In this document: positions 1 to 9,115 of the stretch, one piece after another | Layout: each line of letters opens with the position of its first letter | Numbering within the stretch: the first letter of the stretch is position 1 | Assembly: GCF_024159265.1 (NCBI RefSeq) | Contig: NZ_JAMYWY010000001.1 | Coordinates: 1,612,001-1,676,000 of the forward strand | From: Paenibacillus sp. 1781tsa1 | Lineage (GTDB): Bacteria > Bacillota > Bacilli > Paenibacillales > Paenibacillaceae | Reading direction: 5' to 3' | DNA: 64,000 nt | Program-made: the position numbers and the translations under genes | The notes under the pieces: generated by a model | Told to the model about the DNA's origin: nothing | What the model saw: the letters and a program-made list of their open reading frames with translations, nothing else | The model's database searches: none

Positions 1-133
1 GCGTGACGTCTGCCATATGGGCAAGCTCTCCTGCGGGCAACGCCCGGCCATCCAGTAAGGATGACAGAAAAATGGAGCGACTTGGATCAGCGATTAACGA
101 CGCAATAACAGTAATATTCGGATATACATTCAT
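1..133 (-). CDS. ArsR-family transcriptional regulator, N-terminal part
   Basis: Reading the minus strand from an ATG at 131-133 gives about 44 codons that run off the left edge. The residues include IASLIADPSRSIFLSSLLDGRALP followed by AGELAHMADVT in broken stretches, which matches the start of the winged-helix domain of ArsR/SmtB repressors (an 'adPsR..iL..Ll.g.....eLA' pattern). The Shine-Dalgarno is weak (GAAGT just before ATG). The gene is divergent from the flavin reductase at 240, so it may regulate it; this is inference. Ligand-binding residues lie outside the window, so the inducer cannot be guessed. Confidence 0.7.
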   Translation of the reverse strand, partial: MNVYPNITVIASLIADPSRSIFLSSLLDGRALPAGELAHMADVT

Positions 134-239
134 ACTTCGATCATATCTGAACTATTACTGTATTACAATTCTGTTGTATCATCCTATACGGGTCAGCTGG
201 AGCTTATAAACGAATAGATTGGAACAGGAGAGGTACAAG

Positions 240-899
240 ATGAACAAGATAATGAAAACGGACGCTGCTACTGAGCAGTTGAACAAAATTTCCGCAGTGG
301 TACGACATGAAACGATTAATCCCAGTATTTTATATTATGGTACGCCTGTATTGCTGCTAAGTACATTAAATGAGGATGGGTCAACCAACTTGTCTCCTCT
401 GTCCTCATCTTGGGCGCTGGGGGACTGTCTCGTTCTCGGTCTAGGTACACAGGGCAAAGCCTATGAGAATCTGAGTCGACATCCGGAGTGTGTGATTAAT
501 CTACCAGATGCGACCATGTGGAGACAGGTTGAGGCATTAGGACGTTATACGGGAGTCACCCCGGTTCCTGAGGAGAAAAAGCAGATGGGCTATGAATATT
601 GTCATGATAAATTCACTGTAGCTGGCTTGACATCCGAATGCTCGGTTCAGGTTGCTCCAGATAAAATAGTCGAATGTCCGCTCCAGATTGAAGCGGCTGT
701 ACAACACATACGCATTCCCGAACATACACCGTTCATGGCGATTGTGGAAGTGAAAGCGTTGAAGGTGCACGCGCACATACGACTGATATCTGGACCAAAC
801 AAGATTAATCCAGAAGAATGGCATCCTCTGATATATAATTTCAGACATTATTATGGATTGGGAGAGAGACAAGGGGGCAATTTTCGGGCAGAGAATTGA
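240..899 (+). CDS. Flavin reductase-like protein, FMN-binding split-barrel
   Basis: A 219-residue protein resembling the flavin reductase/DIM6-NTAB family, which binds FMN in a split beta-barrel and reduces free flavin or acts as a small flavin oxidoreductase. The supporting segment is TPVLLLSTLNEDGSTNLSPLS followed by a 'vlglg.q.kayeNl..hpecvInlp' pattern typical of the fold. The ATG at 240 has AGGAGAGG at 226-233; an upstream in-frame TTG at 219 lies before that site and is not used. It is divergent from the ArsR regulator and is followed by a repeat element. The substrate is unknown. Confidence 0.75.
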   Translation: MNKIMKTDAATEQLNKISAVVRHETINPSILYYGTPVLLLSTLNEDGSTNLSPLSSSWALGDCLVLGLGTQGKAYENLSRHPECVINLPDATMWRQVEALGRYTGVTPVPEEKKQMGYEYCHDKFTVAGLTSECSVQVAPDKIVECPLQIEAAVQHIRIPEHTPFMAIVEVKALKVHAHIRLISGPNKINPEEWHPLIYNFRHYYGLGERQGGNFRAEN

Positions 900-944
900 C
901 CTGAGTGGAGGCTTTTTATTATATAAGATGAATTAATCATTTAT

Positions 945-1140
945 ACGATAACGGAGAGGACAGAAAAAACCTGAAAAAGCGAAGCTAAAAGCTTTCTGTA
1001 AGAAAGCTACTTCGAAAGCATACACTCGCCTATAAGCTTTCTGGAAGAAAGCTACATCGGAAGCATACGCTATCCCCTGATTTTCCTCTTTAGGAAAGGG
1101 GATGGAAAAAATCTGGGGATAACAGCAATTGGAAGGTTGT
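945..1140 (+). repeat. Dispersed intergenic repeat family R1, copy A
   Basis: A non-coding stretch with clear relatives at 46981-47142 (same orientation) and 61091-61240 (reverse). Shared parts are a left edge AACGGAGAGGACAGAA, a core AAGCTTTCT-NN-AAGAAAGCT that can fold as a hairpin followed by TCGGAAGCATACGC, and a right edge CTGGGGATAACAG. Copy A has the core unit twice, at 989-1033 and 1034-1075, whereas the other copies have it once. A 71-codon open frame on the minus strand here is just the repeat. Confidence 0.75.
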
Positions 1141-1259
1141 TCTGTCATCGAAGTGCCAGTGTAAATAATCTTTAGTTCAACTTAAGTAGTCAGGGAAAGA
1201 TTGGGTAATAGTAAAGATAGACTCATGTAAGCATATACATAATGAAAGAGGTGATGTGC

Positions 1260-1931
1260 ATGGAATTGGAATATTTGATGCGTGTACTCATAGCTGGAAT
1301 ATGTGGTGTGTTAATCGGATATGAGCGCAAGAATCGAATGAAAGAGGCGGGAATCCGTACTCATTTTGTGGTCGCTGTCGGCGCGGCCCTGATGATGATT
1401 GTGTCGAAGTATGGATTCCAGGATCAGGCTGGCTGGGCCAATCTGTCGCTTGATCCATCAAGGATTGCGGCACAGGTCGTTAGTGGTGTGGGGTTCATTG
1501 GAGCAGGCATGATCTTCACACAGCGACACACGGTCAGGGGATTGACCACAGCGGCTGGCATATGGGCTACAGCAGGCATGGGACTTGCTGTGGGTTCAGG
1601 CCTGTATTGGACAGGTGCAGGCGTGACACTGCTTATTGTCGTGGCACAGATGTTACTGCATAGACCCACACGTTGGCTGGTATCCGCTCGAACAGAGACG
1701 TTAACCATCCATCTGCAAAATGAGGGAGAGGCCCTGAAGACTGTTATGGCACTGCTGGGACAGGAGAAGATCTCGGTTGTCGGATTTAAGACAGAACAGC
1801 AAACAAGCACAGACTCCGTGGAAGAGACTATGCTTGAGTTCACGTTGCAACTACCAGGTTCATATCGGGGCGAGCAACTGATTATTTTGTTACAGGACGT
1901 GCCTCATGTTCGCTCTGCTGAATTAAAATGA
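1260..1931 (+). CDS. MgtC/SapB-family membrane protein
   Basis: A 223-residue protein with the MgtC signature: several N-terminal membrane helices, IGYERKNRMKEAGIRTHFVV near the start, then GVGFIGAGMIF and GLTTAAGIWATAGMGLAVG. MgtC-type proteins sit in the cytoplasmic membrane and are linked to magnesium homeostasis and control of F-type ATPase in some bacteria; the role here is not shown. A cytoplasmic C-terminal region of about 80 residues follows, ACT-like in size. The start at 1260 is chosen because AAAGAGGTG at 1245-1253 is correctly spaced; in-frame ATGs at 1242 and 1254 are before or inside that site. Confidence 0.85.
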   Translation: MELEYLMRVLIAGICGVLIGYERKNRMKEAGIRTHFVVAVGAALMMIVSKYGFQDQAGWANLSLDPSRIAAQVVSGVGFIGAGMIFTQRHTVRGLTTAAGIWATAGMGLAVGSGLYWTGAGVTLLIVVAQMLLHRPTRWLVSARTETLTIHLQNEGEALKTVMALLGQEKISVVGFKTEQQTSTDSVEETMLEFTLQLPGSYRGEQLIILLQDVPHVRSAELK

Positions 1932-1934
1932 AGA

Positions 1935-1970
1935 AAACCTGCATGGCTCAATAGGCGACCATGCAGGTTT
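1935..1970. terminator. Bidirectional terminator between mgtC-like gene and Cof phosphatase
   Basis: A perfect 12-bp inverted repeat, AAACCTGCATGG at 1935-1946 and its complement at 1959-1970, lies between two convergent genes. The A-rich and T-rich flanks make it usable in both directions. Confidence 0.8.
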
Positions 1971-1995
1971 AGTGTTTAAGTGAGTATGTGTTCGA

Positions 1996-2892
1996 TTACT
2001 GCCCTTCTCCAACAATCGTTTCTGGACGGGACACCGGTTTGCCTTCAAGCAGGCACTCAATGGCATGGGCGACACCGTGCTCGACATTAGTCAGCGTTAT
2101 GGCTTTGGCCAGTGCCTGAATTTCGGGTTCGCCATTACCCATGGCGATGCCGAGTCCTACCATTTTTAACATGGAGACATCGTTGAAGTTATCACCGATC
2201 GCTGCTGTATCTTCCATGGAGATATTCAGGTGAGCCGCCAGTTTGGTGAGGGCGTTACCTTTGGATACGTCAGGGTGCTGCATTTCGAAGTTGTGCTCAA
2301 AGGATACAACCATAGCGACATCGGATCGGGAAGCGAAGTATTCTCGTCCTGTTTTTACTTTATCCGGATTCATGGAGAAGGCCATAATATTATAGATATA
2401 GGCTTCTGCCGGAATTTCGAGGTGGCTGTTTACACGGTGGTAGTCTTTTTTTTCATAGTGTTTCTTAATGCCCCGAATCATGCGTGCAATGTCCTCACCA
2501 GGGTTCGAACCAAGAACACGTTCCATCTCGGCGAGCAAGGTCTCATGACTGCTAAGCGGGGCGTAGATGCCTTGTTGCGTTGAAGCTTCATAATAGACAT
2601 CATGATCTTCCAGCCACTGCATGACGGAAGCCGCTGTGTCACGCTCAAGTGGAAGATGGAATAGACGTTCACCGTCGGCATCATGAATCGTCGCTCCGTT
2701 AGAGCCGATAATTGGGGTTTTGATTCCGCCTTCGCGGCTGATGGTCACAACATCGGAATAGACGCGTCCTGTAGCAATGGTAACTTTCATACCGGATTGC
2801 TGGGCCTTTTGGATGGCTGTGGCATTCTCCGGGCTAATCTGGCTATCTCTGTTCAACAAAGTTCCATCTAAATCTGTGGCAAATAATTTCAT
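1996..2892 (-). CDS. Cof-type HAD-superfamily phosphatase
   Basis: A 298-residue HAD hydrolase of the Cof/IIB type, which dephosphorylates small sugar phosphates or cofactors. Motif I is DLDGTLL near the N-terminus, motif II is in TIATGR, and the C-terminal motif IV is IGDNFNDVSML, with the large cap domain between them. The ATG at 2892 has AAGGAG 10 bases upstream; an in-frame ATG at 2913 overlaps the upstream gene and lacks a site. It starts 4 bases after the DeoR-family gene ends, so the two are one operon, and the regulator may respond to a sugar phosphate that this enzyme consumes (inference). Confidence 0.85.
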   Translation of the reverse strand: MKLFATDLDGTLLNRDSQISPENATAIQKAQQSGMKVTIATGRVYSDVVTISREGGIKTPIIGSNGATIHDADGERLFHLPLERDTAASVMQWLEDHDVYYEASTQQGIYAPLSSHETLLAEMERVLGSNPGEDIARMIRGIKKHYEKKDYHRVNSHLEIPAEAYIYNIMAFSMNPDKVKTGREYFASRSDVAMVVSFEHNFEMQHPDVSKGNALTKLAAHLNISMEDTAAIGDNFNDVSMLKMVGLGIAMGNGEPEIQALAKAITLTNVEHGVAHAIECLLEGKPVSRPETIVGEGQ

Positions 2893-2896
2893 ATAT

Positions 2897-3673
2897 TTAC
2901 AACTCCTTATCATCTGTAGGTTCAGGAATGAGAATCTCGACCTGTTGTTCGGCTAGAAAAACAAGCCATTCTTTGGTTGGCCATTGATCCGTAATCAATA
3001 CATCCACCAATGACCAGTCGGCAAAACGATAACCATAACGTCTATCAAACTTGGATTGATCGGCAAGAACAACAACTTTCTTGGCAGCTTTCATCATTTG
3101 GTGTTTAATTTTCCCTTCCTCTTCGGAAGCACTGAAGCCATCCATGGTGATACCGCCAATTCCGATAAAGGCTTTATCTACATAATAGTGGGAGAGGGTC
3201 TCAATAACAGAGGTACCGTAGACATAACGTTGTTCCTTATCGACTTTGCCACCGAGCAAACGAATCTGGACAGCCGTGTGATTGGAGAGAAGATCAGCGG
3301 AATGAATCGAATTGGTAATGACGGTACAGGATTTGCCGTTCAAATTCTCGGCACAGGCCTGCACGGTCGTGGAAGAATCCAGAATAATGATCTCGCCTTG
3401 TCTTACAATAGCGGCAGCGAGTTTGCCGATGGCTCTTTTTTCCTCAGATACATCGAGTAAACGGTCTTTGTAGGATCTGAATTCTTGCGGAGGAGGGGGG
3501 AGAATCGCACCGCCACGGGTTCGAATAATGGCATCCTGTTCCTCAAGCTTGATCAGATCCCTGCGTGCAGTATCCCGTGATACATCAAACAAGGCGACAA
3601 TATCATCGGCTGAGATGCGATTGTGTTTGCGTAGATGTTCAACAATGAGCTGCATTCGTTCTTCTTGAAACAA
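2897..3673 (-). CDS. DeoR/GlpR-family transcriptional regulator
   Basis: A 258-residue regulator with an N-terminal DeoR helix-turn-helix (residues about 1-60, including ISADDIVALFDVSRDTARRD) and a C-terminal sugar-phosphate sensing domain of the DeoRC type (IIILDSSTTV, then FIGIGGIT and VVVLADQSKF). TTG at 3671-3673 is preferred as the start because GGAGGTG lies 8 bases upstream and the protein then begins MFQEERMQLI, as most family members do; a GTG at 3682 overlaps the ribosome site. It is upstream of and co-transcribed with the Cof phosphatase. It probably represses its own operon. Confidence 0.88.
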   Translation of the reverse strand: MFQEERMQLIVEHLRKHNRISADDIVALFDVSRDTARRDLIKLEEQDAIIRTRGGAILPPPPQEFRSYKDRLLDVSEEKRAIGKLAAAIVRQGEIIILDSSTTVQACAENLNGKSCTVITNSIHSADLLSNHTAVQIRLLGGKVDKEQRYVYGTSVIETLSHYYVDKAFIGIGGITMDGFSASEEEGKIKHQMMKAAKKVVVLADQSKFDRRYGYRFADWSLVDVLITDQWPTKEWLVFLAEQQVEILIPEPTDDKEL

Positions 3674-3722
3674 ACATGTCACCTCCGAGTGTATGGATGA
3701 CCGTACTTATACTGATACTTTA

Positions 3723-3761
3723 ATTATAAGTATTCTTAATGCCATTTGCAATATTATAAGT
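3723..3761. promoter_or_regulatory. Candidate operator repeats upstream of DeoR operon
   Basis: ATTATAAGT occurs twice in direct orientation, at 3723-3731 and 3753-3761, about 30 bp (three helical turns) apart, 50-90 bp upstream of the DeoR-family gene. DeoR proteins commonly bind such repeated sites and autoregulate. The rest of the 3683-3910 gap shows no gene. Confidence 0.4.
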
Positions 3762-3915
3762 GAACGTAAGTTTTTGTAAGTGTTTTAATGAATAATTTAC
3801 ATTCTTCCTGCACGGGGGTGACATTGGCATGAACGTGGAGGTGGCTAATAATGGGGCCTGAAGAGCAGTGTGCCACAGACCAAAAAAGGCTTGAAAAATA
3901 AATTTAAAAAAAGTA

Positions 3916-3945
3916 TTGCAAGTTCAAATTGTCCTGTGGTATACT
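3916..3945 (+). promoter_or_regulatory. Promoter of the tRNA cluster
   Basis: TTGCAA at 3916-3921 and TATACT at 3940-3945 with an 18-base spacer, 36 bases before tRNA-Glu. Confidence 0.65.
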
Positions 3946-3980
3946 CATTCTTGTCGCCAAGAAAGACAACTTGTTATTAA

Positions 3981-4052
3981 GGCCCGTTGGTCAAGGGGTT
4001 AAGACACCTCCCTTTCACGGAGGTAACAGGGGTTCGAATCCCCTACGGGTCA
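3981..4052 (+). tRNA. tRNA-Glu (TTC)
   Basis: A 72-nt cloverleaf with acceptor GGCCCGT pairing ACGGGTC, anticodon loop CTTTCAC giving TTC, and T-loop GGTTCGAATCC. The CCA end is not encoded. Confidence 0.97.
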
Positions 4053-4158
4053 TATCTTCACCACCTCATGAGATTTATATTTTCGATGAGAAATCCTCAA
4101 AGTCATTGCTCTTATATAGAAGAATGAAGCATGGCACATCCGGTGAAGTTTACAGCAA

Positions 4159-4234
4159 GAGCCATTAGCTCAGTTGGTAGAGCACCTGACTTTTAATCAG
4201 GGTGTCGAAGGTTCGAGCCCTTCATGGCTCACCA
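4159..4234 (+). tRNA. tRNA-Lys (TTT)
   Basis: A 76-nt cloverleaf including an encoded CCA: acceptor GAGCCAT pairs ATGGCTC, anticodon loop CTTTTAA gives TTT, and the T-arm contains GGTTCGAGCCC. Confidence 0.97.
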
Positions 4235-4251
4235 TTTTTACAATTGAATAT

Positions 4252-4334
4252 GCGGTCGTGGTGGAATGGCAGACACGCTATCTTGAGGGGGTAGTGGGTG
4301 TATACCCGTGGAGGTTCGAGTCCTCTCGACCGCA
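4252..4334 (+). tRNA. tRNA-Leu (GAG), copy 1
   Basis: An 83-nt class II tRNA with acceptor GCGGTCG/CGACCGC, anticodon stem CTATC/GGTAG, loop TTGAGGG giving GAG, and a long variable arm with stem GGGT/ACCC. CCA is not encoded. A near-identical second copy lies at 17271-17353. Confidence 0.96.
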
Positions 4335-4354
4335 TCACAGCAACAACGTTATAG

Positions 4355-4391
4355 GATAGACTTCCATGATCATTCGTGGGAGTCTATCTTT
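4355..4391 (+). terminator. Terminator of the tRNA cluster
   Basis: GATAGACT at 4355-4362 pairs AGTCTATC at 4381-4388, followed by TTTGTG. It lies 20 bases after tRNA-Leu. Confidence 0.65.
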
Positions 4392-4506
4392 GTGTTATAC
4401 GATATACCTTATCCTGTTCCAGGTATATAAAGGCTGAGCATTCAGGAATAATGTGGTATAATTCAAGCAGATGAGTTGATTATTACGGTTGGAAGGCGGT
4501 TCTTGT

Positions 4507-4932
4507 ATGCAGTCGATCTATGAGCGAATTGAACACCTGATTGCCGAACGAGGAATGACCAAGAAGGCTTTCTGCCAACAGCTGAAGATTAGCACAGGCA
4601 ATCTGGGTGACTGGAAACGTGGCAAGTCTATTCCGAGTACGAATAAATTAATTGAGATTGCTTCGTTTTTTGATGTGAGCCTCGACTGGCTCATGATTGG
4701 GCGTCCATCGAAGGAAGCGATGGTTCGGGAAAAACGGGAGGATTATTTTTTTGACGTTTTGCGGCAATTGAATTGCCAGGAAAGTGAATTATCGACTGTG
4801 GAACAGTCTTTTATCAGCGAATATATTGAATTCACCCGTTACCGCAAATCCAAGGAAAGCAAGGATGCAGGCGAATATCGTTATAAGCCTGAGAACAAAT
4901 CAGAGAACAATTCTGAGGAAAATGAAGCGTAA
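4507..4932 (+). CDS. XRE-family helix-turn-helix regulator
   Basis: A 141-residue DNA-binding protein with an N-terminal XRE/Cro-C1 helix-turn-helix (residues 1-65, including KKAFCQQLKISTGNLGDWKRG and VSLDWLMIG). The C-terminal half is acidic and low-complexity (KPENKSENNSEENEA) without a recognised domain. The ATG at 4507 follows GGAAGGCGGT; a TATAAT at 4457-4462 is a likely -10. It stands alone between the tRNA cluster and the urease operon, so its target is unknown. Confidence 0.85.
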   Translation: MQSIYERIEHLIAERGMTKKAFCQQLKISTGNLGDWKRGKSIPSTNKLIEIASFFDVSLDWLMIGRPSKEAMVREKREDYFFDVLRQLNCQESELSTVEQSFISEYIEFTRYRKSKESKDAGEYRYKPENKSENNSEENEA

Positions 4933-4965
4933 GTGATATGAGCAGCATCCATAGACCGAATGAAC

Positions 4966-5014
4966 AAAAACCTCTGGACTAATCCGAATCACTCGGGAAA
5001 GTTCAGAGGTTTTT
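4966..5014. terminator. Bidirectional terminator, XRE gene and urease operon
   Basis: A 14-bp near-perfect stem, AAAAACCTCTGGAC at 4966-4979 with GTTCAGAGGTTTTT at 5001-5014. It ends the XRE gene on the plus strand and the ure operon on the minus strand, 24 bases after ureD stops. Confidence 0.85.
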
Positions 5015-5037
5015 GGTGTTAACTATGCTTCATGTCC

Positions 5038-5934
5038 TTATTTGCGAAAGACAAGAGTTTCTTTGCCCAGCAGCTGGGGACGAAGTGTGTTCCAGATCTG
5101 AAGGCACTGTTCCTGAAGCTCCCAAGCGGCCACGCCAAGAAGTCGAACACCGATACCCCCAGTTGCCAGCAAGCTCGCACCTGCGAGCATTCGTCCATCG
5201 GGTGGCAGCGCGGATCTGACTTGTTCCAACTCCGCAGTGCCAAGCCCCGGGGCGATTATCCACAATGCAGCGGTATGAGTGTAGTGAAGGAGGGACGCTG
5301 AGTGTTTGGGGTCATCGGTTTCCGGTACGAGTCCGAAGCGATCCCAGACAGCCAGTTGCTTACCTTGCCATATCTCCGTCAAGCTGCGGTAGCGTTCGAA
5401 CTGGAACGCTTCTCCCCGATGAATCCGTCCGGCAGACCAGATATCTGCATAGGCAAGAATGGCCTGTTCTTCCAGCTCAAAGGTTACAGCGAGTGAAGAA
5501 GAACTTCCCTTGAAGGGAATGACGCATTCCGGGAAGTATTCCAGCGTGGCTCCTTTTCCCAACCGAAAGTGATGATTAACGGATGAGGGAAGGGAAGGTG
5601 TAGGATGAAGCCTGGTTGCTGATGTACTGCTCAGCATGACATGCGTGCCTTCACCTAATTCCCACTCGGAATGATAATGATCCCCGTTAAGGACTCCGGG
5701 AGAGACGTCTGACGTGTACACACATAATTCGGTTCCGCCTCCGGGAGGTCGAAAGGATCGGCTAAACCGAAGAGGGGCGCTGTAATAACGATCGGTCATA
5801 ACCGTCCGCTCGCCTTGAAAGGCAAAGGTGGCCCGAAGCTCGCTGCGGCGCGTGATGGGCTCACCTGTACTTTCGTTCCGATTCATCTCTGTCCCGGTGG
5901 GAACAGAAGATGAATTAATGTGAGTGAGTGCCAT
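5038..5934 (-). CDS. ureD: Urease accessory protein UreD
   Basis: A protein of about 298 residues and last gene of the ure operon. UreD (UreH) forms the scaffold of the UreD-UreF-UreG complex that delivers nickel to apo-urease. The family core is seen as [21 protein letters not shown] followed by [14 protein letters not shown]. The start is uncertain: the ATG at 5934 lies inside the end of ureG, giving a 20-base overlap and likely translational coupling, but no good Shine-Dalgarno is seen; an ATG at 5886 is an alternative that still keeps the conserved core. Confidence 0.88.
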   Translation of the reverse strand: MALTHINSSSVPTGTEMNRNESTGEPITRRSELRATFAFQGERTVMTDRYYSAPLRFSRSFRPPGGGTELCVYTSDVSPGVLNGDHYHSEWELGEGTHVMLSSTSATRLHPTPSLPSSVNHHFRLGKGATLEYFPECVIPFKGSSSSLAVTFELEEQAILAYADIWSAGRIHRGEAFQFERYRSLTEIWQGKQLAVWDRFGLVPETDDPKHSASLLHYTHTAALWIIAPGLGTAELEQVRSALPPDGRMLAGASLLATGGIGVRLLGVAAWELQEQCLQIWNTLRPQLLGKETLVFRK

Positions 5935-6634
5935 GTTCATGGCTGTGTGAATGCAGATGTGCAGCGGAAGCATCGTCATCCATATACTGATGTTCAAGCC
6001 AGTGGACAATCTCGGATACACCTTCACCGCTCATTAGATTAGACATGACATAAGGACGGCCTTCGCGTACCCGCTCGGTATCATTTTTCATCACTTCCAG
6101 GCTTGCTCCAACGTAAGGGGCGAGGTCGGTTTTGTTGATTAACAGCAGATCTGAACGCGTAATGCCAGGACCGCCTTTGCGAGGAAGTTTCTCTCCTTGG
6201 GCAACGTCGATAATGTAGATGAACACATCAGCGAGTTCCGGACTGAATGCAGCGGAGAGATTGTCGCCACCGCTTTCGATAAAGATCAGTTGCAGGTCCG
6301 GGAAACGTTCAATCAACTCGTCAACCGCTTCGAAATTCATGGAAGCATCCTCACGAATAGCCGTGTGCGGGCATCCGCCTGTCTCTACACCGATAATACG
6401 TTCTGGTGCCAATGCATTCTGACGCAGCAAGATCTCGGCATCTTCCTTGGTATAAATGTCATTCGTGATGACAGCAAGGCTATAACGTGTACGCAGTGCC
6501 TTGGACAGCTTCTCGACAAGGGCTGTTTTGCCTGAACCTACCGGTCCGCCAATCCCAATTCGCATCGGACGACTCCGATCAAATGCTTTACGTTCCCACT
6601 CTGGATGATGCGTATGATTAGCTCCTCCACACAT
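5915..6634 (-). CDS. ureG: Urease accessory GTPase UreG
   Basis: A 239-residue SIMIBI-class GTPase that powers nickel insertion into urease. The P-loop GPVGSGKT is at about residues 30-37, the metal-binding CPH motif is in [16 protein letters not shown], the ESGGDNL segment is present, and NKTDL is the guanine motif. Both ends are histidine-rich: an N-terminal NHTHH and a C-terminal tail [14 protein letters not shown]. This is relevant because no ureE nickel chaperone is present in the cluster. Start ATG 6634 has TAGGAGGAA well placed upstream. Confidence 0.96.
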   Translation of the reverse strand: MCGGANHTHHPEWERKAFDRSRPMRIGIGGPVGSGKTALVEKLSKALRTRYSLAVITNDIYTKEDAEILLRQNALAPERIIGVETGGCPHTAIREDASMNFEAVDELIERFPDLQLIFIESGGDNLSAAFSPELADVFIYIIDVAQGEKLPRKGGPGITRSDLLLINKTDLAPYVGASLEVMKNDTERVREGRPYVMSNLMSGEGVSEIVHWLEHQYMDDDASAAHLHSHSHEHGTHSH

Positions 6635-6667
6635 AACAATTCCTCCTAAGTTAGATAAAATTTGTAG

Positions 6668-7363
6668 TTAAGACATAAACAGCCGCGCGGGTAAGATCTC
6701 ATGCCGCATGGCGTAGATTTCCTGGGCGATTCCAAAGCTGTGCATGTCCTCCGGGTCATTCTCCCGGATGAGAGTCCATTCCGCTTCAATGTCATGAAGC
6801 AGTTTCTGAATCAGCATTTGCGCCTCGGTTTGACCGATGGGCAGAAGGCGAAGTGCGCTGTTTACATAAGCGTTAACTGAGGTATACAGGTGCCCGGTGA
6901 CAGCCTCATCCAATCCAATCTCCAATTGATAGTTGATATAACCGTGTATGGTCGTGATGCCACAATACGCGCCGTATTCCCGTATGGCCTCATCCATCAG
7001 GGTGAAGTCCATCCATGGATAGAGTGAACGGGCGAGTTTAAGTAGTCGCTTTCCCATTTTGTGACCGCTCTCCCTGAGTTCCCGAGGGGAGCGCTGGGCG
7101 TGGACACGTTTGTCATACAGGGCAAGTAGAGCGGCATCTTGCTGATGTATTGCCTGATAGACTCCTTTGATGGCAAGGCCATCTAGTCGCACAAGACTGG
7201 AATGAAGCTGACTGCGAATAAACTGTTCGAGCTGTGTGGTATTTTGCACCGTGCCATCATGCGTATAAGCCTCCAGACCGAAGGAATGGGAGAACCCGCC
7301 GATGGGCAGGGCTGAATCCAACAGCTGAACGTAACGGAGTAGCTTCGTGCCGCTATTCATCAT
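6668..7363 (-). CDS. ureF: Urease accessory protein UreF
   Basis: A 231-residue helical protein that bridges UreD and UreG and acts as a fidelity factor in urease activation. The family pattern is seen in LLDSALPIGGFSHSFGLE, the central PWMDF segment and the canonical C-terminal tail RHEILPARLFMS, which in characterised UreF proteins becomes ordered on binding UreD. It sits in the standard order ureC-ureF-ureG. A second, divergent UreF lies at 16148-16855. Confidence 0.93.
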   Translation of the reverse strand: MMNSGTKLLRYVQLLDSALPIGGFSHSFGLEAYTHDGTVQNTTQLEQFIRSQLHSSLVRLDGLAIKGVYQAIHQQDAALLALYDKRVHAQRSPRELRESGHKMGKRLLKLARSLYPWMDFTLMDEAIREYGAYCGITTIHGYINYQLEIGLDEAVTGHLYTSVNAYVNSALRLLPIGQTEAQMLIQKLLHDIEAEWTLIRENDPEDMHSFGIAQEIYAMRHEILPARLFMS

Positions 7364-7396
7364 GAGTGCCCCCTTCTCAGCTAATCCGTATTCTGA

Positions 7397-9115
7397 TCAA
7401 AACATAAAGTAGCGCTGTGCCATAGGCAACTCGTCTGCGGGTTCACAGGTGAGCAGCTCGCCGTCGGCGCGTACCTCATAGGTTTCGGGATCGACTTCAA
7501 TGACAGGGGTGACGTCGTTATGAATCATGTCTTTTTTGCTTACCGAGCGGCAGCCTTTAACAGGTTCAACCCTCTTTTTCAGCCCTAATGTCTCTTTGAT
7601 TCCCGCATCTGCTGCGGCTTGGGAGACAAAGGTGATCGATCCGTTGGCAATGGCGCTTCCATAGGCTCCGAACATCGGTCTGCCAAAAACCGGCTGAGGT
7701 GTCGGGATGGATGCATTGGGATCACCCATTTGGGCGAATGTAATCATGCCGCCTTTGATGACAATCTCGGGTTTTACACCGAAGTAGGCTGGTTTCCATA
7801 TGGTTAGATCTGCCAGCTTGCCGACTTCCACCGAACCGACGAGGTGTCCGATTCCATGAGCGATCGCTGGATTGATGGTGTATTTGGCGACATATCTCTT
7901 GATCCGATCGTTATCGGAAGGTGAATCTGGGTTGAGTTCAAGTTTGCCGCGCTGTTTTTTCATTTTGTCGGCTGTCTGCCAAGTGCGTATAATGACTTCG
8001 CCCACTCGGCCCATGGCTTGTGAATCCGAACTGATGATGCTGAACACCCCAAGATCATGCAAAATGTCTTCGGCTGCAATCGTTTCGGGACGAATTCGCG
8101 AATCGGCAAATGCCACATCTTCCGGAATGGAAGGGTCCAGGTGATGGCACACCATCAACATATCCAGATGTTCTTCTACAGTGTTGCGTGTGTACGGTCG
8201 TGTTGGGTTGGTGGATGAGGGGATAACGTAGGACTCCCCAGCGGCCCGAATAATATCCGGTGCATGTCCGCCACCAGCGCCTTCCGTATGGTACGTGTGG
8301 ATCGTCCGGCCATTGATCGCGGCCAGTGTGTTTTCGAGAAATCCGGTTTCGTTCAGTGTATCGGTATGGATAGCGACTTGAACATCATGTTCACCGGCGG
8401 CAGTCAGGCAGGCATCGATAGCGCTCGGGGTAGTTCCCCAATCCTCATGCAGCTTCAGACCGATTACACCCGCTTCAATCTGTTCGATTAGAGGTGCGGT
8501 GCTGGAGCTGTTGCCTTTGCCGAGGTAACCGATGTTCATGGGAAAAGCTTCTGCTGACTCCAGCATCCGGTGAATGTGCCAGGCCCCTGGTGTGCAGGTG
8601 GTGGCTTTGGTTCCTGTTGCTGGTCCTGTTCCGCCGCCAATCATGGTCGTTACACCGGAGGATAATGCGGTCTGAATCTGCTGTGGACAGATGAAATGAA
8701 TATGGGTATCAATGCCGCCAGCTGTTACAATCATGCCTTCACCAGCAATGATTTCGGTGGAAGCGCCGATGACCAGCGCGGGGTGAACCCCATCCATTGT
8801 ATCCGGGTTACCGGATTTGCCAATGGCACAGATGTGACCATCCCGAATGCCGATGTCTGCTTTTACAATGCCCCAATGATCAATGATGATGGCGTTGGTA
8901 ATAACGGTATCAGGAGTACCGTCACTGCGCAGGGCAGAGGTGGACTGGCCCATCCCGTCGCGGATGACTTTGCCACCCCCGAACTTGCTCTCATCTCCGT
9001 ATACAGCATAGTCATGTTCGATCTCTGCCCATAGTTCGGTATCTGCTAGTCTTACGGCATCACCAGTTGTAGGTCCGAACATCGAAGCATATTGCTCGCG
9101 ACTCATTCGTTTCAT
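7397..9115 (-). CDS. ureC: Urease alpha subunit UreC
   Basis: A 572-residue catalytic subunit that hydrolyses urea to ammonia and carbamate at a dinickel site. Visible landmarks are the THIHF metal-binding segment, the GLKLHEDWG segment with the carbamylated lysine, the [10 protein letters not shown] and [15 protein letters not shown] histidines, and the flap [17 protein letters not shown] with the catalytic-flap cysteine and histidine. Length is normal for bacterial UreC. Its ATG overlaps the ureB stop as ATGA, so the two are translationally coupled. Confidence 0.98.
   Translation of the reverse strand: MKRMSREQYASMFGPTTGDAVRLADTELWAEIEHDYAVYGDESKFGGGKVIRDGMGQSTSALRSDGTPDTVITNAIIIDHWGIVKADIGIRDGHICAIGKSGNPDTMDGVHPALVIGASTEIIAGEGMIVTAGGIDTHIHFICPQQIQTALSSGVTTMIGGGTGPATGTKATTCTPGAWHIHRMLESAEAFPMNIGYLGKGNSSSTAPLIEQIEAGVIGLKLHEDWGTTPSAIDACLTAAGEHDVQVAIHTDTLNETGFLENTLAAINGRTIHTYHTEGAGGGHAPDIIRAAGESYVIPSSTNPTRPYTRNTVEEHLDMLMVCHHLDPSIPEDVAFADSRIRPETIAAEDILHDLGVFSIISSDSQAMGRVGEVIIRTWQTADKMKKQRGKLELNPDSPSDNDRIKRYVAKYTINPAIAHGIGHLVGSVEVGKLADLTIWKPAYFGVKPEIVIKGGMITFAQMGDPNASIPTPQPVFGRPMFGAYGSAIANGSITFVSQAAADAGIKETLGLKKRVEPVKGCRSVSKKDMIHNDVTPVIEVDPETYEVRADGELLTCEPADELPMAQRYFMF

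Noticed and set aside
3..209. A 68-codon plus-strand frame at the left edge
   Set aside because: It is antisense to the ArsR-like gene, whose minus-strand residues fit a known family.
933..1148. A 71-codon minus-strand reading frame
   Set aside because: It lies in repeat copy A, contains the duplicated repeat unit as a peptide repeat and has no conserved protein character.
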